Assembly: GCF_029223525.1 (NCBI RefSeq)
Contig: NZ_JARHTQ010000040.1
Span: 1-63,281 of the forward strand
Origin: Streptantibioticus ferralitis
Lineage (GTDB): Bacteria; Actinomycetota; Actinomycetes; Streptomycetales; Streptomycetaceae
DNA: 63,281 nt
Reading direction: 5' to 3'
The translations under genes were made by a program, and so were the position numbers. Positions within the stretch are counted from its first letter, which is position 1. Each line of letters opens with the position of its first letter. Below, piece by piece: positions 35,649 through 45,262 of the stretch. A model generated the notes under the pieces. It did not search any database, was not told where the DNA came from, and saw nothing but the letters and a program-made list of their open reading frames with translations.

Positions 35649-37298
35649 TCAGCCGCCGCTCTTGCCCGTCGACACGATCAGGGTGATCTGGTCCGTCTTC
35701 GGGTTGAACTCGCCGTATTTGTCCGGGGATTCGCTCATCACGATGCCCTTGCCCCAGACGTTCTCGTCCTCGTACTGGAGCTTGTACTTCCAGCCGGCCG
35801 CGTTCATGCAGGCCTTGACCGAGTCGATGTACTTGAAGGTCAGGTCGGGCATGATGATCTTGCCGCCGCTGTCCGTGAAGCCGCCGGACGCCTGTGTGCA
35901 GGTGCTGGGGTCGACGGTCCGGCTCGGGTCGCCCATCTTGATGTCGCTGCCGCCGTGGCCGCCGGGCGCCGCCGTGGGCTGTGACACGTCCGTCGGGCCG
36001 GGCGTCGGGTGCGACTTGGTCTTGTGGCTCATCGTCGCGATGATCGAGATGAGCACCACACCGATCACCGCGGCGACCCCGATGAAGATCAGCAGCGGCT
36101 TCCAGTTCCCGCCGCTCCTGCGCGGCGCGGGGGCCGGGGTGCGGTACGCGGGCGTCGGGCGCGGGGTGGGCGGCGGGGTCTGGAAGCCCCCCGCGTTGTA
36201 CTGCTGCTGGTACTGGTTCGGCGGCGGGGTCGGCGGCCCGTAGTTCACCGGCGGCGGCGTGGCCGCCTGCGGCTGGTACGGCGAGTGCACCGGGCCCGGC
36301 GCCGGGGTGTGCGGATCGCCGGTCGCGTTCGGGAAGACCGCGAAGGAGCCGGGGTGGCCGGTCGCGGCCGCCTGGTGGGCCTTCGGGCCCTCGCTGATCA
36401 CCAGCGGTGTCGCGGTGCCCTTGGCGGCCGAGGAGACCCGCTCGCACTCGTCCTGCATCGTCTCGGCGGTCGGGAACCGGTCCGCCGGATTCTTCCGCAG
36501 CGCCCGCGCCACCAGCGCGTCCACCGCGGGCGGCAGCGACCGGTTGATCGACGAGGGGGCCGGCGGCTCCTCCTGTACGTGCTGGTAGGCCACGGACAGC
36601 GGGGAGTCACCGTCGAAGGGCAGCCGCCCGGTCAGCAGCTCGAACAGCATGCAGCCGACCGAGTACAGGTCGGAGCGCGCGTCCACGCCGCGGCCCAGCG
36701 CCTGTTCCGGCGAGAGGTACTGCGGCGTACCGACGACCATGCCGGTCTGCGTCATGGAGGTCACACCGGACTGCAGCGCCCGGGCGATGCCGAAGTCCAT
36801 CACCTTGACGACGCCGCGCTTGGTCAGCATGACGTTGCCCGGCTTGATGTCCCGGTGCACCAGGCCCATCTCGTGGCTGACCGCGAGCGCGGCCAGCACA
36901 TCACCGGTGATCTTCAGTGCCTTCTCGGTCGGCATCGCCCCGTGCTCCGCCACGTCCTCGTCGAGGATCTGCCGCAGCGGCTTGCCGTCCACCAGCTCCA
37001 TCACGATGTACGGGATGGAACGGCCGTCTATCTCGTCCTCGCCCGAGTCGAAGACGGAGACGATGTTGGTGTGGTTGAGCTTGGCGACGGACTGTGCCTC
37101 GCGGCGGAAGCGCTCACGGAAGGACGCCTCACGGCCGAGTTCACTGTGCAGGGTCTTGATTGCGACCGGGCGTTCCAGCACAGTGTCGTAGCCGAAGTGG
37201 ACGGAGGCCATCCCGCCCTCGCCGAGCAGGCTGCGCAACTCGTAACGGCCGCCGCCGACCGTAGTGCCCGAGAAGTCGCCCCGTGCGTCCCCGCTCAT
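35649..37298 (-). CDS. transmembrane Ser/Thr protein kinase with one PASTA domain
   Basis: 549 residues from ATG 37298. Kinase domain about 19-285: GEGGMASV, VAIKTL, HRDIKPGN, DFGIA and activation loop TQTGMVVGTPQYLSPEQ, all key residues intact. A Pro/Gln-rich linker leads to one membrane helix (PLLIFIGVAAVIGVVLISIIA). The exported part ends in a single PASTA-like domain (IIMPDLTFKYIDSVKACMNAAGWKYKL), which in PknB relatives binds peptidoglycan fragments and is usually in 3-4 copies. Two cysteines in the exported part may pair. It is divergent from a second kinase. Confidence 0.92.
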   Translation of the reverse strand: MSGDARGDFSGTTVGGGRYELRSLLGEGGMASVHFGYDTVLERPVAIKTLHSELGREASFRERFRREAQSVAKLNHTNIVSVFDSGEDEIDGRSIPYIVMELVDGKPLRQILDEDVAEHGAMPTEKALKITGDVLAALAVSHEMGLVHRDIKPGNVMLTKRGVVKVMDFGIARALQSGVTSMTQTGMVVGTPQYLSPEQALGRGVDARSDLYSVGCMLFELLTGRLPFDGDSPLSVAYQHVQEEPPAPSSINRSLPPAVDALVARALRKNPADRFPTAETMQDECERVSSAAKGTATPLVISEGPKAHQAAATGHPGSFAVFPNATGDPHTPAPGPVHSPYQPQAATPPPVNYGPPTPPPNQYQQQYNAGGFQTPPPTPRPTPAYRTPAPAPRRSGGNWKPLLIFIGVAAVIGVVLISIIATMSHKTKSHPTPGPTDVSQPTAAPGGHGGSDIKMGDPSRTVDPSTCTQASGGFTDSGGKIIMPDLTFKYIDSVKACMNAAGWKYKLQYEDENVWGKGIVMSESPDKYGEFNPKTDQITLIVSTGKSGG

Positions 37299-37650
37299 GT
37301 AACCGCTTCCCCCTCGGCGCACGGGAACCGTACGCACAAGACACCGATCTTCAGTCTGTTTGAGTCTGCCCGCCAAGTCTGCCGGAGTCGGTTAATGCGT
37401 CAAGTTGTCTGACCGATCCGTCACCGGATGCCCGGGAAACCGTTCCCGAACCGTGAACAACGTGCCGACCGCCGTTGTGAGCAGTCTGTGCGTAATGCGG
37501 TTTGTGCAGGTGAGGGCGGTACGAGGCGGGTTGTCCCGACTGACGCGTCCCATGGTTCACCGGGAAGGCGGTAGCGTTCCTCTTCGTACCACCCCAGTAC
37601 TACCCAAGTACGAAGCACCTGTACGAGGCGATGAGCGACGGCGAGGACTG
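37299..37650. promoter_or_regulatory. 352-base divergent promoter region between two kinase genes
   Basis: No gene seen. It is clearly less GC-rich than its neighbours. CTTCGTAC (37582-37589) and GTACGAAG (37608-37615) form a perfect 8-base inverted repeat with an 18-base spacer, 36 bases before the second kinase start. This could be an operator or an mRNA leader hairpin. Confidence 0.5.
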
Positions 37651-39321
37651 ATGGACCAGACGCAGCCCTCGGGCGACCCCGAGGAGTCCTCGGCCCTCGG
37701 TGCCGAGGCGTACGACACACCGGATCTGTGGGGCGCCAACGGGTTCATGGGTGACGGCCGGTACCGGCTCACCCGGCGCCTGGGGCGCGGCGGCATGGCC
37801 GAGGTCTTCGCGGCGGAGGACGTCCGGCTGGGCCGCACGGTCGCGGTGAAGCTGCTCCGCAGTGATCTCGCGGAGGACCCGGTCTCCAAGGCCCGCTTCA
37901 CCCGCGAGGCGCAGTCGGTCGCGGGACTCAACCACCACGCGGTGGTCGCGGTGTACGACTCCGGCGAGGACCGGGTCGGCAACAACGTCGTCCCGTACAT
38001 CGTCATGGAGCTGTGCGAGGGCCGCACCATCCGCGACCTGCTGATCAACTCCGAGGCGCCACCGGTCGACCAGGCGTTGATCATCGTCTCCGGAGTGCTT
38101 GAGGCGCTCGCGTACAGCCACCAGCACGGCATCGTGCACCGTGACATCAAGCCCGCCAACGTGATCATCACCAACGCGGGCGCGGTCAAGGTCATGGACT
38201 TCGGCATCGCCCGGGCGCTGCACGGCGCGTCCACCACCATGACGCAGACCGGCATGGTCATGGGCACGCCGCAGTACCTCTCGCCCGAGCAGGCGCTCGG
38301 CAAGGCGGTCGACCACCGCTCCGACCTGTACGCGACCGGCTGCCTGCTCTACGAACTCCTCACGCTGCGCCCGCCGTTCACCGGTGAGACCCCGCTCTCG
38401 GTGGTCTACCAGCACGTACAGGACGATCCGCGGATCCCCTCGGACGTCAACGACCGGGTGCCGCCCGAGCTCGACGGCATGGTGCTGCGCGCGCTCGCCA
38501 AGAACCCGGACGATCGCTTCCAGAGCGCCGAGGAGATGCACGGCCTCGTGCAGTACGCCCTGCGCATGCTCCACGAGCAGGGCGGTTGGACGGGCGCCTG
38601 GGACACCGGCTACGTGGACCACTCGGCCGGATCGGCGGCCGCCGCCGGCATCGCCGCCACCACGGTGCTGCCGCACGCTCAGGCGGGGCACACCGCCGAG
38701 CTCGGCCCGCCGCTGCTGATGGGCCCGCCCAGTGGCGACGGCCCGGGCGGTTACGGGGGCGACGGCGGCCATGGCCGTGGCAACGGAGACGGCCGCAGCC
38801 ACCGCGGCCGCAACACCGCGCTGCTGGTGGTCGCCGCGATCCTGGCGATCGGCCTGGGGGTCTTCTTCGCGATGAACGTGAGTCACCACGGCGGCAAGGG
38901 CGGCACCAGCACGGGCAACAGCCCCGCGCCGAGCGGGTCGCAGAGCGCCAGCCCCAGCGACTCGCCCAGCGACAGCAGTTCGCCGAGCGACCAGTCCAGC
39001 CTGGACACCACCACCGGACAGTCGGGCAGCGGTTCGACGGACCAGCCGTCCGAGCCGACGCACAGCCGTCAGCCCAGTTCGGAGCCGCCGAGCTCGCAGC
39101 CGCCGTCCTCGCCGCCACCGTCCTCGCCCGGGACCTCCACGGGCACGACGAACCAGGGCACCTCGCAGGGCGCCAACACCGGCACCACGAGCGGCACCGG
39201 TACCAGCAAGGGCACCACGTCGGGCACGTCCTCCGGCACTTCGCAGGGGACCACCGACGGCACGACGGCCGGTACGAGCCAGGGCGCCGCGCAGGGGACC
39301 ATCGCGGGCCCGATGGGCTGA
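37651..39321 (+). CDS. transmembrane Ser/Thr protein kinase with Ser/Thr/Gly-rich exterior, no PASTA
   Basis: 556 residues. Kinase domain about 36-300: GRGGMAEVF, VAVKLLRS, HRDIKPAN, DFGIAR and loop TQTGMVMGTPQYLSPEQA. One membrane helix at about 390-412 (NTALLVVAAILAIGLGVFFAMNV). The outside tail (~145 residues) is almost entirely Ser, Thr, Gly, Pro and Gln, first Ser-rich (SASPSDSPSDSSSPSDQSS) then TSG/TSQG repeats; no folded domain is visible. The close match of kinase domain and activation loop to the divergent neighbour suggests duplication and possible cross-phosphorylation. Confidence 0.9.
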   Translation: MDQTQPSGDPEESSALGAEAYDTPDLWGANGFMGDGRYRLTRRLGRGGMAEVFAAEDVRLGRTVAVKLLRSDLAEDPVSKARFTREAQSVAGLNHHAVVAVYDSGEDRVGNNVVPYIVMELCEGRTIRDLLINSEAPPVDQALIIVSGVLEALAYSHQHGIVHRDIKPANVIITNAGAVKVMDFGIARALHGASTTMTQTGMVMGTPQYLSPEQALGKAVDHRSDLYATGCLLYELLTLRPPFTGETPLSVVYQHVQDDPRIPSDVNDRVPPELDGMVLRALAKNPDDRFQSAEEMHGLVQYALRMLHEQGGWTGAWDTGYVDHSAGSAAAAGIAATTVLPHAQAGHTAELGPPLLMGPPSGDGPGGYGGDGGHGRGNGDGRSHRGRNTALLVVAAILAIGLGVFFAMNVSHHGGKGGTSTGNSPAPSGSQSASPSDSPSDSSSPSDQSSLDTTTGQSGSGSTDQPSEPTHSRQPSSEPPSSQPPSSPPPSSPGTSTGTTNQGTSQGANTGTTSGTGTSKGTTSGTSSGTSQGTTDGTTAGTSQGAAQGTIAGPMG

Positions 39322-39333
39322 CCGGCCGATCTC

Positions 39334-40404
39334 TCAGTTGGTGAACGCCGCGAGTACGGCCTCGTACTCGCGGGTCCACCACACCGCGAGACCGGCCGCG
39401 GCCGGGAAGAGCGGATCGGCCCGGCAGTCATGGCGCTGGTAGCGCCAGCGCAGCATCCAGAAGTCGTTCAGCCGCTCCCACCACACCCGGTGCACGGCCG
39501 CCGTCAGCTCCGCCACGGGCACCCCGGCGGCCGCCCGGTACGCCCGCGCGTACTGGCGCACCTTCGCCAGGTCCAGGGTGCCGTCGCAGTCCCGGACAAA
39601 GAAGATCACCGCGGCCCGTACCGCCTCTTCGGCGCGCGGCTGGACGCCCAGGCGGTCCCAGTCGACGATCGCGGCCGGTTCCGCGCCCTGGTAGAGCAGG
39701 TTGAGCGGATGGAAGTCGCCGTGCACCCAGCCGGTGACCCGGGTGGTGGCATCGGCCGGACGGCGGTGCGCATGCCGTTCGAGCAGCGCCCGGCGCTCCA
39801 CGAGGCGGTGCTCGGCCAGTTCGTCGAAGGCGTCGCGGGGCCGCCGCTCGCGGGCCAGCCGCAGCAGTTCGTCGATGAGCGCGTAGGTGTCCTCGGGCAC
39901 TGCGGACGAGTGCGCGGCCGGGTGGGCGGCGGTGTGCGCGTCGGCGGCCAGCACCCGGGCCAGCGCGATGTGGACCAGGCCGAGCAGGGCACCGAGATGG
40001 CGGGACTGCCGCTCGGTCAGTTCGGCGCCCGCCCGGTGCCGCCCCTCGACCCACGGGTACAGCGCGTAGGGCCGGCCGCCGATGACCGCCACCGTACGGC
40101 CCTCGGTGTCGGCCAGCGGTGCCGCGACCGGCAGCCCGAGTGCGCCGAGCCGCAGCGTGGCGCGGTGCTGGCGGGCGATGGTCGCCGGGTGGGCGGTGTC
40201 ACGGTCCGTGACCCGGTCCGGGTCGCGGAGGTAGTGCTTGAGGAAGAAGCGGCCGCGGGTGGTCGCCAGCTGGTAGCCGCGGTTGAGCAGCCCCTGTGCC
40301 ACCGGCTCGCAGGACAGCGGCGTCCCGGCGCCCTCGTAGCGGCGGAGCAGCGCTCCCAGCGTGTGGTCGGAGGGCGGCGCCGTTGCCGGGCTAGGAGGGG
40401 GCAC
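39334..40404 (-). CDS. APH/homoserine-kinase-like phosphotransferase
   Basis: 356 residues of the aminoglycoside phosphotransferase fold. Signatures: NRGYQLATTRGRFFLKHYL (nucleotide lysine), the catalytic VHGDFHPLNLLY loop with its Asp, and metal-binding IVDWDRLG. Such proteins next to housekeeping genes more often phosphorylate small metabolites than antibiotics. Substrate unknown. Converges on the second kinase gene, 12 bases apart. Confidence 0.85.
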   Translation of the reverse strand: MPPPSPATAPPSDHTLGALLRRYEGAGTPLSCEPVAQGLLNRGYQLATTRGRFFLKHYLRDPDRVTDRDTAHPATIARQHRATLRLGALGLPVAAPLADTEGRTVAVIGGRPYALYPWVEGRHRAGAELTERQSRHLGALLGLVHIALARVLAADAHTAAHPAAHSSAVPEDTYALIDELLRLARERRPRDAFDELAEHRLVERRALLERHAHRRPADATTRVTGWVHGDFHPLNLLYQGAEPAAIVDWDRLGVQPRAEEAVRAAVIFFVRDCDGTLDLAKVRQYARAYRAAAGVPVAELTAAVHRVWWERLNDFWMLRWRYQRHDCRADPLFPAAAGLAVWWTREYEAVLAAFTN

Positions 40405-40734
40405 CCGGCGAATGGTAGATCACCGCAGATCACGTGGTGTATCCGTGATGCCACTGCGGGGCGCTGCCCGAGCCGGACGCGATGCTCAATGCGCAGGTGG
40501 ACGGGGCGGTGCTGGCCGCATACACCGTTTTCGGTCGTTCCCCGAACGATACAATTGCGCGCGACTCCGCTCACCTGAGTTATGGCCGCTCGGCGGATCC
40601 TGATGCCGTTGTGGCGTTGAGAAGATCCCGCCGCGACGGTGGGCAACCCCGATCGCGCGGACCGGTGGTCATCCGCCTGCCGCCGACCACGACACCCCGG
40701 TGGTCAGGATCCGCCGGACGGCTCTGGGCCGCCC
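40405..40734. other. 330-base region without a convincing gene
   Basis: Between the APH-like start and the response-regulator stop. A frame from 40482 is open but has poor third-position GC and no ribosome binding site. TCGTTC-CCC-GAACGA at 40535-40549 is a perfect 6-base inverted repeat that could be an operator for an unseen or distant promoter. Confidence 0.45.
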
Positions 40735-41418
40735 TCAGCCCTGTTGCGGCTCGTCCGTGCGCATACGCGCAACGAACGCGGCTGCCTGGGTGCGCCGTTC
40801 CATGCCGAGCTTGGCGAGCAGCGAGGAGACGTAGTTCTTCACGGTCTTCTCGGCCAGGTGCAGCCGCTCGCCGATCTGCCGGTTGGTGAGGCCCTCGCCG
40901 ATCAGGTCGAGGATCCTGCGGTCACGCTCGGTGAGGTTCGCAAGACGCGCGTCACCCTTGTCGTCGCCGCGCCGCAGCCGCTCCAGCACCCGGGCCGTGG
41001 CCACCGGGTCCAGCAGCGACCGCCCGGCCGCCACATCCCGTACCGCGGTGAGCAGATCGGTGCCGCGGATCGCCTTGAGGACGTACCCGGCGGCCCCTGC
41101 CATGATCGCGTCGAACAGCGCCTCGTCGTCCGCGAAGGACGTGAGCATCAGGCACTTGATCTCCGGCTGCGCGGAGCGGACCTCACGGCACACCTCGACA
41201 CCGCTGCCATCCGGAAGGCGGACGTCCAGCACAGCGACATCCGGCCGGGTGGCCGGGATGCGGACCAGCGCGTCAGCCGCGGTGCCGGCCTCGCCCACCA
41301 CCTCGACATCGTCCTCTACGGAGAGCAACTCCTGCACACCACGGCGTACTACTTCGTGGTCGTCAACCAGGAATACCGTGATTTTTCCTTCATCAGGCAC
41401 CAAACCAGCCTCGCACAC
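40735..41418 (-). CDS. NarL/LuxR-type orphan response regulator
   Basis: 227 residues. Receiver domain about 12-130 with Asp19/20, phospho-acceptor Asp65 in VAVLDVRLPDGSG, and the conserved Lys in AAGYVLKAIRG. LuxR HTH about 160-215: LTERDRRILDLIGEGLTNRQIGERLHLAEKTVKNYVSSLLAKLGMERRTQAAAF, which is close to DevR/DosR proteins. GTG 41418 has GAGGAG 8 bases upstream. No histidine kinase is adjacent. It is divergent from the second bkd operon across 290 bases and may regulate it. Confidence 0.93.
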   Translation of the reverse strand: MCEAGLVPDEGKITVFLVDDHEVVRRGVQELLSVEDDVEVVGEAGTAADALVRIPATRPDVAVLDVRLPDGSGVEVCREVRSAQPEIKCLMLTSFADDEALFDAIMAGAAGYVLKAIRGTDLLTAVRDVAAGRSLLDPVATARVLERLRRGDDKGDARLANLTERDRRILDLIGEGLTNRQIGERLHLAEKTVKNYVSSLLAKLGMERRTQAAAFVARMRTDEPQQG

Positions 41419-41708
41419 AATTGGATCTCCTCACCTCTTACGCAGTTTCGATCCGCGAGATAGCGTGCGGTTGTCCCGGTGGCCTGCCGGAATCGCCAGT
41501 TACTAGGAAATCAAAGCAAAACCGCAGGTAGATGCCCCTTCGCGCATTTGCGGGAGTAGTGGGTAACGTGCTTTTTGCAGGCCGTCAGCCGGGACAGAAG
41601 TCACTCCCGGCCCGGCCCGCCGCACACACCCCGTGCGCCGCGCCGAGTCGGGTGAGCCCGCACTGGTTCCCGGCGGACCCCGGGGGCCGGACAGACGGAG
41701 GAGCAGAC

Positions 41709-42857
41709 GTGAGCGTGAAAAGCACTGCCGCGCGCAGCAGCCGCGGCGGCGCGAAGCGTCGAGGGGGAGCCGGGCGCAAGCCTGAACTCGTGCAGCTTCT
41801 GACCCCCGAGGGTGAACGCGTCGAACACAGCGAGTACTCCATCGACCTGACCCCGGAGGAACTGCGCGGCCTGTACCGCGACATGGTGTTCACCCGGCGC
41901 TTCGACGGCGAGGCGGTCACTCTGCAGCGCCAGGGCGAGCTGGGTCTGTGGGCCTCCCTGCTGGGCCAGGAGGCGGCGCAGATCGGCTCCGGCCGGGCCA
42001 CTCGCCCCGATGACTACGTGTTCCCCACCTACCGCGAGCACGGTGTCGCATGGACCCGTGGCGTTGATCCGCTGAACCTGCTCGGCATGTTCCGCGGGGT
42101 CAACAACGGTGGCTGGGACCCGAACCTGAACAATTTCCACCTGTACACGATCGTCATCGGTTCGCAGGCACTGCACGCCACCGGTTACGCGATGGGTGTC
42201 GCCAAGGACGGCGCGGACTCCGCGGTCATCGCCTATTTCGGTGATGGCGCGTCCAGCCAGGGTGACGTGGCCGAGGCATTCACTTTCGCGGCGGTCTACA
42301 ACGCTCCCGTGGTGTTCTTCTGCCAGAACAACCAGTGGGCGATCTCCGAACCCACCGAGCGGCAGACCCGGGTGCCGATCTACCAGCGTGCCGCCGGGTT
42401 CGGCTTCCCGGGCGTACGTGTCGACGGCAATGACGTGCTCGCCGTGCTGGCGGTCACCCGGGCGGCGCTGGAGCACGCCCGCTCCGGTGAGGGGCCGATG
42501 CTGGTCGAGGCGTTCACCTACCGGATGGGCGCGCACACCACCTCCGACGACGCCACCCGTTACCGGTTGGACGAGGAGACCGAGGAGTGGGCGGCCAAGG
42601 ACCCGATCGCCCGACTGAAGGCCTACCTCGCCAACGAGGGTCTGGCGGACGAGACGTTCTTCGCCGAGGTCGAGGCGGAGAGCGACGCGCTGGCCAAGCG
42701 GGTGCGCGAGGGCGTACGCGCCATGCCGAACCCCGAGCCGATGGCGATCTTCGACAACATTTACGCGGACGGGCATGCGCTGGTAGACGAGGAGCGCGCC
42801 CAATTCGCCGCATACCAGGCCTCGTTCGAGGGTTCCGAGGAAGGGGCTGCGCGATGA
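41709..42857 (+). CDS. bkdA: branched-chain 2-oxoacid dehydrogenase E1 alpha (second copy)
   Basis: 382 residues from GTG 41709 (GGAGGAG upstream). Same family as the copy at 26345: LLGQEAAQIGSGRA, ThDP motif GDGASSQGDVAEAFTFAAVYNAPVVFFCQNN, and YRMGAHTTSDDATRYR. The basic N-terminal 25 residues (SSRGGAKRRGGAGRK) are distinct. The 290-base upstream gap is comparatively AT-rich and holds promoters shared with the response regulator. The end overlaps bkdB by 4 bases. Confidence 0.94.
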   Translation: MSVKSTAARSSRGGAKRRGGAGRKPELVQLLTPEGERVEHSEYSIDLTPEELRGLYRDMVFTRRFDGEAVTLQRQGELGLWASLLGQEAAQIGSGRATRPDDYVFPTYREHGVAWTRGVDPLNLLGMFRGVNNGGWDPNLNNFHLYTIVIGSQALHATGYAMGVAKDGADSAVIAYFGDGASSQGDVAEAFTFAAVYNAPVVFFCQNNQWAISEPTERQTRVPIYQRAAGFGFPGVRVDGNDVLAVLAVTRAALEHARSGEGPMLVEAFTYRMGAHTTSDDATRYRLDEETEEWAAKDPIARLKAYLANEGLADETFFAEVEAESDALAKRVREGVRAMPNPEPMAIFDNIYADGHALVDEERAQFAAYQASFEGSEEGAAR

Positions 42858-43837
42858 CGTCGCCGAAGACCATGACGATCGCCAAGGCGATCAACGAATC
42901 GCTGCGCACCTCCCTGGAGACCGACCCGAAGGTCCTGGTCATGGGCGAGGACGTGGGCAAGCTCGGCGGCGTCTTCCGGGTCACCGACGGACTGCAGAAG
43001 GACTTCGGCGAGGAGCGGGTGATCGACACCCCGCTCGCCGAGTCCGGCATCGTCGGTACCGCGATCGGCCTCGCGCTGCGCGGCTACCGCCCGGTGGTGG
43101 AGATCCAGTTCGACGGTTTCGTCTTCCCCGCGTACGACCAGATCGTCACCCAGCTCGCGAAGATGCACGCCCGCGCGCTCGGCAAGGTGAAGCTGCCGGT
43201 CGTCATCCGCATTCCGTACGGCGGCGGCATCGGTGCGGTGGAGCACCACAGCGAGTCGCCGGAGGCGCTGTTCGCGCATGTCCCGGGCCTGAAGGTGGTC
43301 TCGCCCGCGACACCGTCGGACGCCTACTGGATGATGCGGCAGGCCACCGAGTGCGACGACCCGGTCATCTTCTTCGAGCCGAAGCGCCGTTACTGGGACA
43401 AGGGCGAGGTCGACACGGCAGCCGTGCCCGCGCCGCTGCACCGCGCGCGGATCGCCCGTGAGGGCACCGATCTCACGCTGGCCGCGTACGGTCCGATGGT
43501 GAAGACCTGCCTTGAGGCCGCCGCGGCTGCCGAGGAGGAGGGCCACAGCCTGGAGGTGCTGGACCTGCGGTCGATGTCGCCGATCGACTTCGACACCCTG
43601 CAGGCGTCGGTGGAGAAGACCCGGCGGCTGGTGGTGGTGCATGAGGCGCCGGTCTTCCTGGGCACGGGCGCCGAGGTCGCGGCCCGGATCACCGAGCGCT
43701 GCTTCTACCACCTCGAAGCGCCGGTGCTGCGCGTGGGCGGTTTCCATGCGCCGTATCCGCCGGCCCGGTTGGAGGAGGACTACCTCCCGAACCTGGACCG
43801 TGTGCTCGACGCCGTCGACCGCGCGCTGGCGTTCTGA
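42854..43837 (+). CDS. bkdB: branched-chain 2-oxoacid dehydrogenase E1 beta (second copy)
   Basis: 327 residues. MTIAKAINESLRTSLETDPKVLVMGEDVGKLGGVFRVT, EIQFDGFVFPAYDQIVTQLAKMHAR, RIPYGGGIGAVEHHSESPEALFAHVPGLKV and PKRRYWDKGEV are family signatures. Closely parallels the first copy, residue for residue in the core. ATG 42854 overlaps the E1 alpha stop by 4 bases. Confidence 0.95.
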   Translation: MTSPKTMTIAKAINESLRTSLETDPKVLVMGEDVGKLGGVFRVTDGLQKDFGEERVIDTPLAESGIVGTAIGLALRGYRPVVEIQFDGFVFPAYDQIVTQLAKMHARALGKVKLPVVIRIPYGGGIGAVEHHSESPEALFAHVPGLKVVSPATPSDAYWMMRQATECDDPVIFFEPKRRYWDKGEVDTAAVPAPLHRARIAREGTDLTLAAYGPMVKTCLEAAAAAEEEGHSLEVLDLRSMSPIDFDTLQASVEKTRRLVVVHEAPVFLGTGAEVAARITERCFYHLEAPVLRVGGFHAPYPPARLEEDYLPNLDRVLDAVDRALAF

Positions 43838-43852
43838 GAGCCGAGGAGAGCA

Positions 43853-45250
43853 GTGATCGTGACTACCCCTTCTCAGCGCTTCCGCGAGTTCAAGATGCCC
43901 GACGTGGGCGAGGGACTCACCGAGGCCGAAATCCTCAAGTGGTACGTGGCCGTTGGTGACACCGTGTCCGACGGGCAGGTCGTCTGTGAGGTGGAGACGG
44001 CCAAGGCAGCCGTCGAACTCCCCATCCCCTTCGACGGCCTGGTGTCCGAGATCCGCTTCGACGAGGGCTCGACGGTGGACGTGGGCACGTCCATCATCAC
44101 CGTCGACACCACCCCGGGCGCCCCGGCCGAGGCGGCTGCCCCCGCCGCTGCCGAGCCCGAGGCGCCCGCCGCCGAACCGGAGCCGCCCAAGCGGCAGGCG
44201 GTACTGGTGGGTTACGGGGTCGCCGAGTCGTCGACGAAGCGCCGCCCGCGCAAGGCGTCCGCCGCACCGGCCGCCCCTTCGGTCGTGCCCCAGCAGCCCG
44301 TGCTCAACGGCGCCGCCGCACCGGAGGTGCCCGGCCCGCTGGTGCCCGAGGCGCCTCGCCCGCTGGCCAAGCCGCCGGTACGCAAGCTCGCCAAGGACCT
44401 CGGCGTCGATCTGGCCTCGGTAGTACCGACCGGGCCGCACGGGGTCATCACCCGCGAGGACGTCCAGGCGGCGGCAGCGCCCGCCCCGGCGCCCGTCGAA
44501 CCGGTGGCGCCCGTGGCCCCCGCGGAGCAGGTGGCCGTTTCACGTGAAACACGGGAAACCCGGGTGCCGATCAAGGGGGTGCGCAAGGCGACCGCGCAGG
44601 CGATGGTGGCCAGCGCCTTCACCGCCCCGCATGTGACCGAGTTCGTGACCTTCGACATCACCCGCACCATGCGGCTGGTGCAGGAGCTGAAGACCGATCC
44701 GGCGTTCGCCGGGCTCAAGGTCAGCCCGCTGCTGCTGGTCGCCAAGGCGCTGCTGGTCGCGATCAGGCGCAACCCGGAGATCAACGCCTCCTGGGACGAA
44801 GCGAACCAGGAGATCGTGCACAAGGGGTATGTGAACCTCGGCATCGCCGCCGCCACTCCGCGTGGTCTGATCGTCCCCAACATCAAGGACGCCCAGTCCA
44901 AGACGCTCCCCGAACTGGCTGCGGCACTCGGCGAGTTGGTGGCCACGGCCCGCGAGGGCAAGACCTCCCCTGCCGACATGCAGGGCGGTACGGTCACCAT
45001 CACCAACGTCGGCGTCTTCGGCGTCGACACCGGGACACCCATCCTGAACCCGGGTGAGTCCGCGATCCTCGCCTTCGGCGCGGTCAAGGATCAGCCCTGG
45101 GTCCACAAGGGCAGGGTCAAGCCCCGCCAGGTCACCACCCTGGCGCTCTCCTTCGACCACCGCCTGGTCGACGGCGAGTTGGGTTCCAAGGTGCTCGCCG
45201 ACACGGCGGCCGTCCTGGAGTACCCCAAGCGCCTGCTCACCTGGGCGTAG
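43853..45250 (+). CDS. bkdC: branched-chain 2-oxoacid dehydrogenase E2 acyltransferase (second copy)
   Basis: 465 residues from GTG 43853 (GAGGAG upstream). Lipoyl domain with lysine in CEVETAKAAVELP at about 50; long Ala/Pro/Glu linker; E1-binding domain (VRKLAKDLGVDLASVVPTGPHGVITREDV); catalytic domain with HRLVDG near the C-terminus. A perfect parS site lies within the coding sequence at codons for VSRE between the binding and catalytic domains. No E3 gene is nearby. The operon ends at the hairpin at 45263. Confidence 0.95.
   Translation: MIVTTPSQRFREFKMPDVGEGLTEAEILKWYVAVGDTVSDGQVVCEVETAKAAVELPIPFDGLVSEIRFDEGSTVDVGTSIITVDTTPGAPAEAAAPAAAEPEAPAAEPEPPKRQAVLVGYGVAESSTKRRPRKASAAPAAPSVVPQQPVLNGAAAPEVPGPLVPEAPRPLAKPPVRKLAKDLGVDLASVVPTGPHGVITREDVQAAAAPAPAPVEPVAPVAPAEQVAVSRETRETRVPIKGVRKATAQAMVASAFTAPHVTEFVTFDITRTMRLVQELKTDPAFAGLKVSPLLLVAKALLVAIRRNPEINASWDEANQEIVHKGYVNLGIAAATPRGLIVPNIKDAQSKTLPELAAALGELVATAREGKTSPADMQGGTVTITNVGVFGVDTGTPILNPGESAILAFGAVKDQPWVHKGRVKPRQVTTLALSFDHRLVDGELGSKVLADTAAVLEYPKRLLTWA
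44537..44550. promoter_or_regulatory. parS centromere site (ParB binding)
   Basis: GTTTCACGTGAAAC, a perfect 14-base palindrome identical to the Streptomyces parS consensus as I know it, located inside bkdC. ParB spreads from such sites, which cluster around oriC. Confidence 0.9.
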
Positions 45251-45262
45251 CCCCGTTCGCCG

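Noticed and set aside
40482-40889. plus-strand frame before the response regulator
   Set aside because: No ribosome binding site, poor third-position GC in its first half, and its second half is antisense to the response regulator gene.
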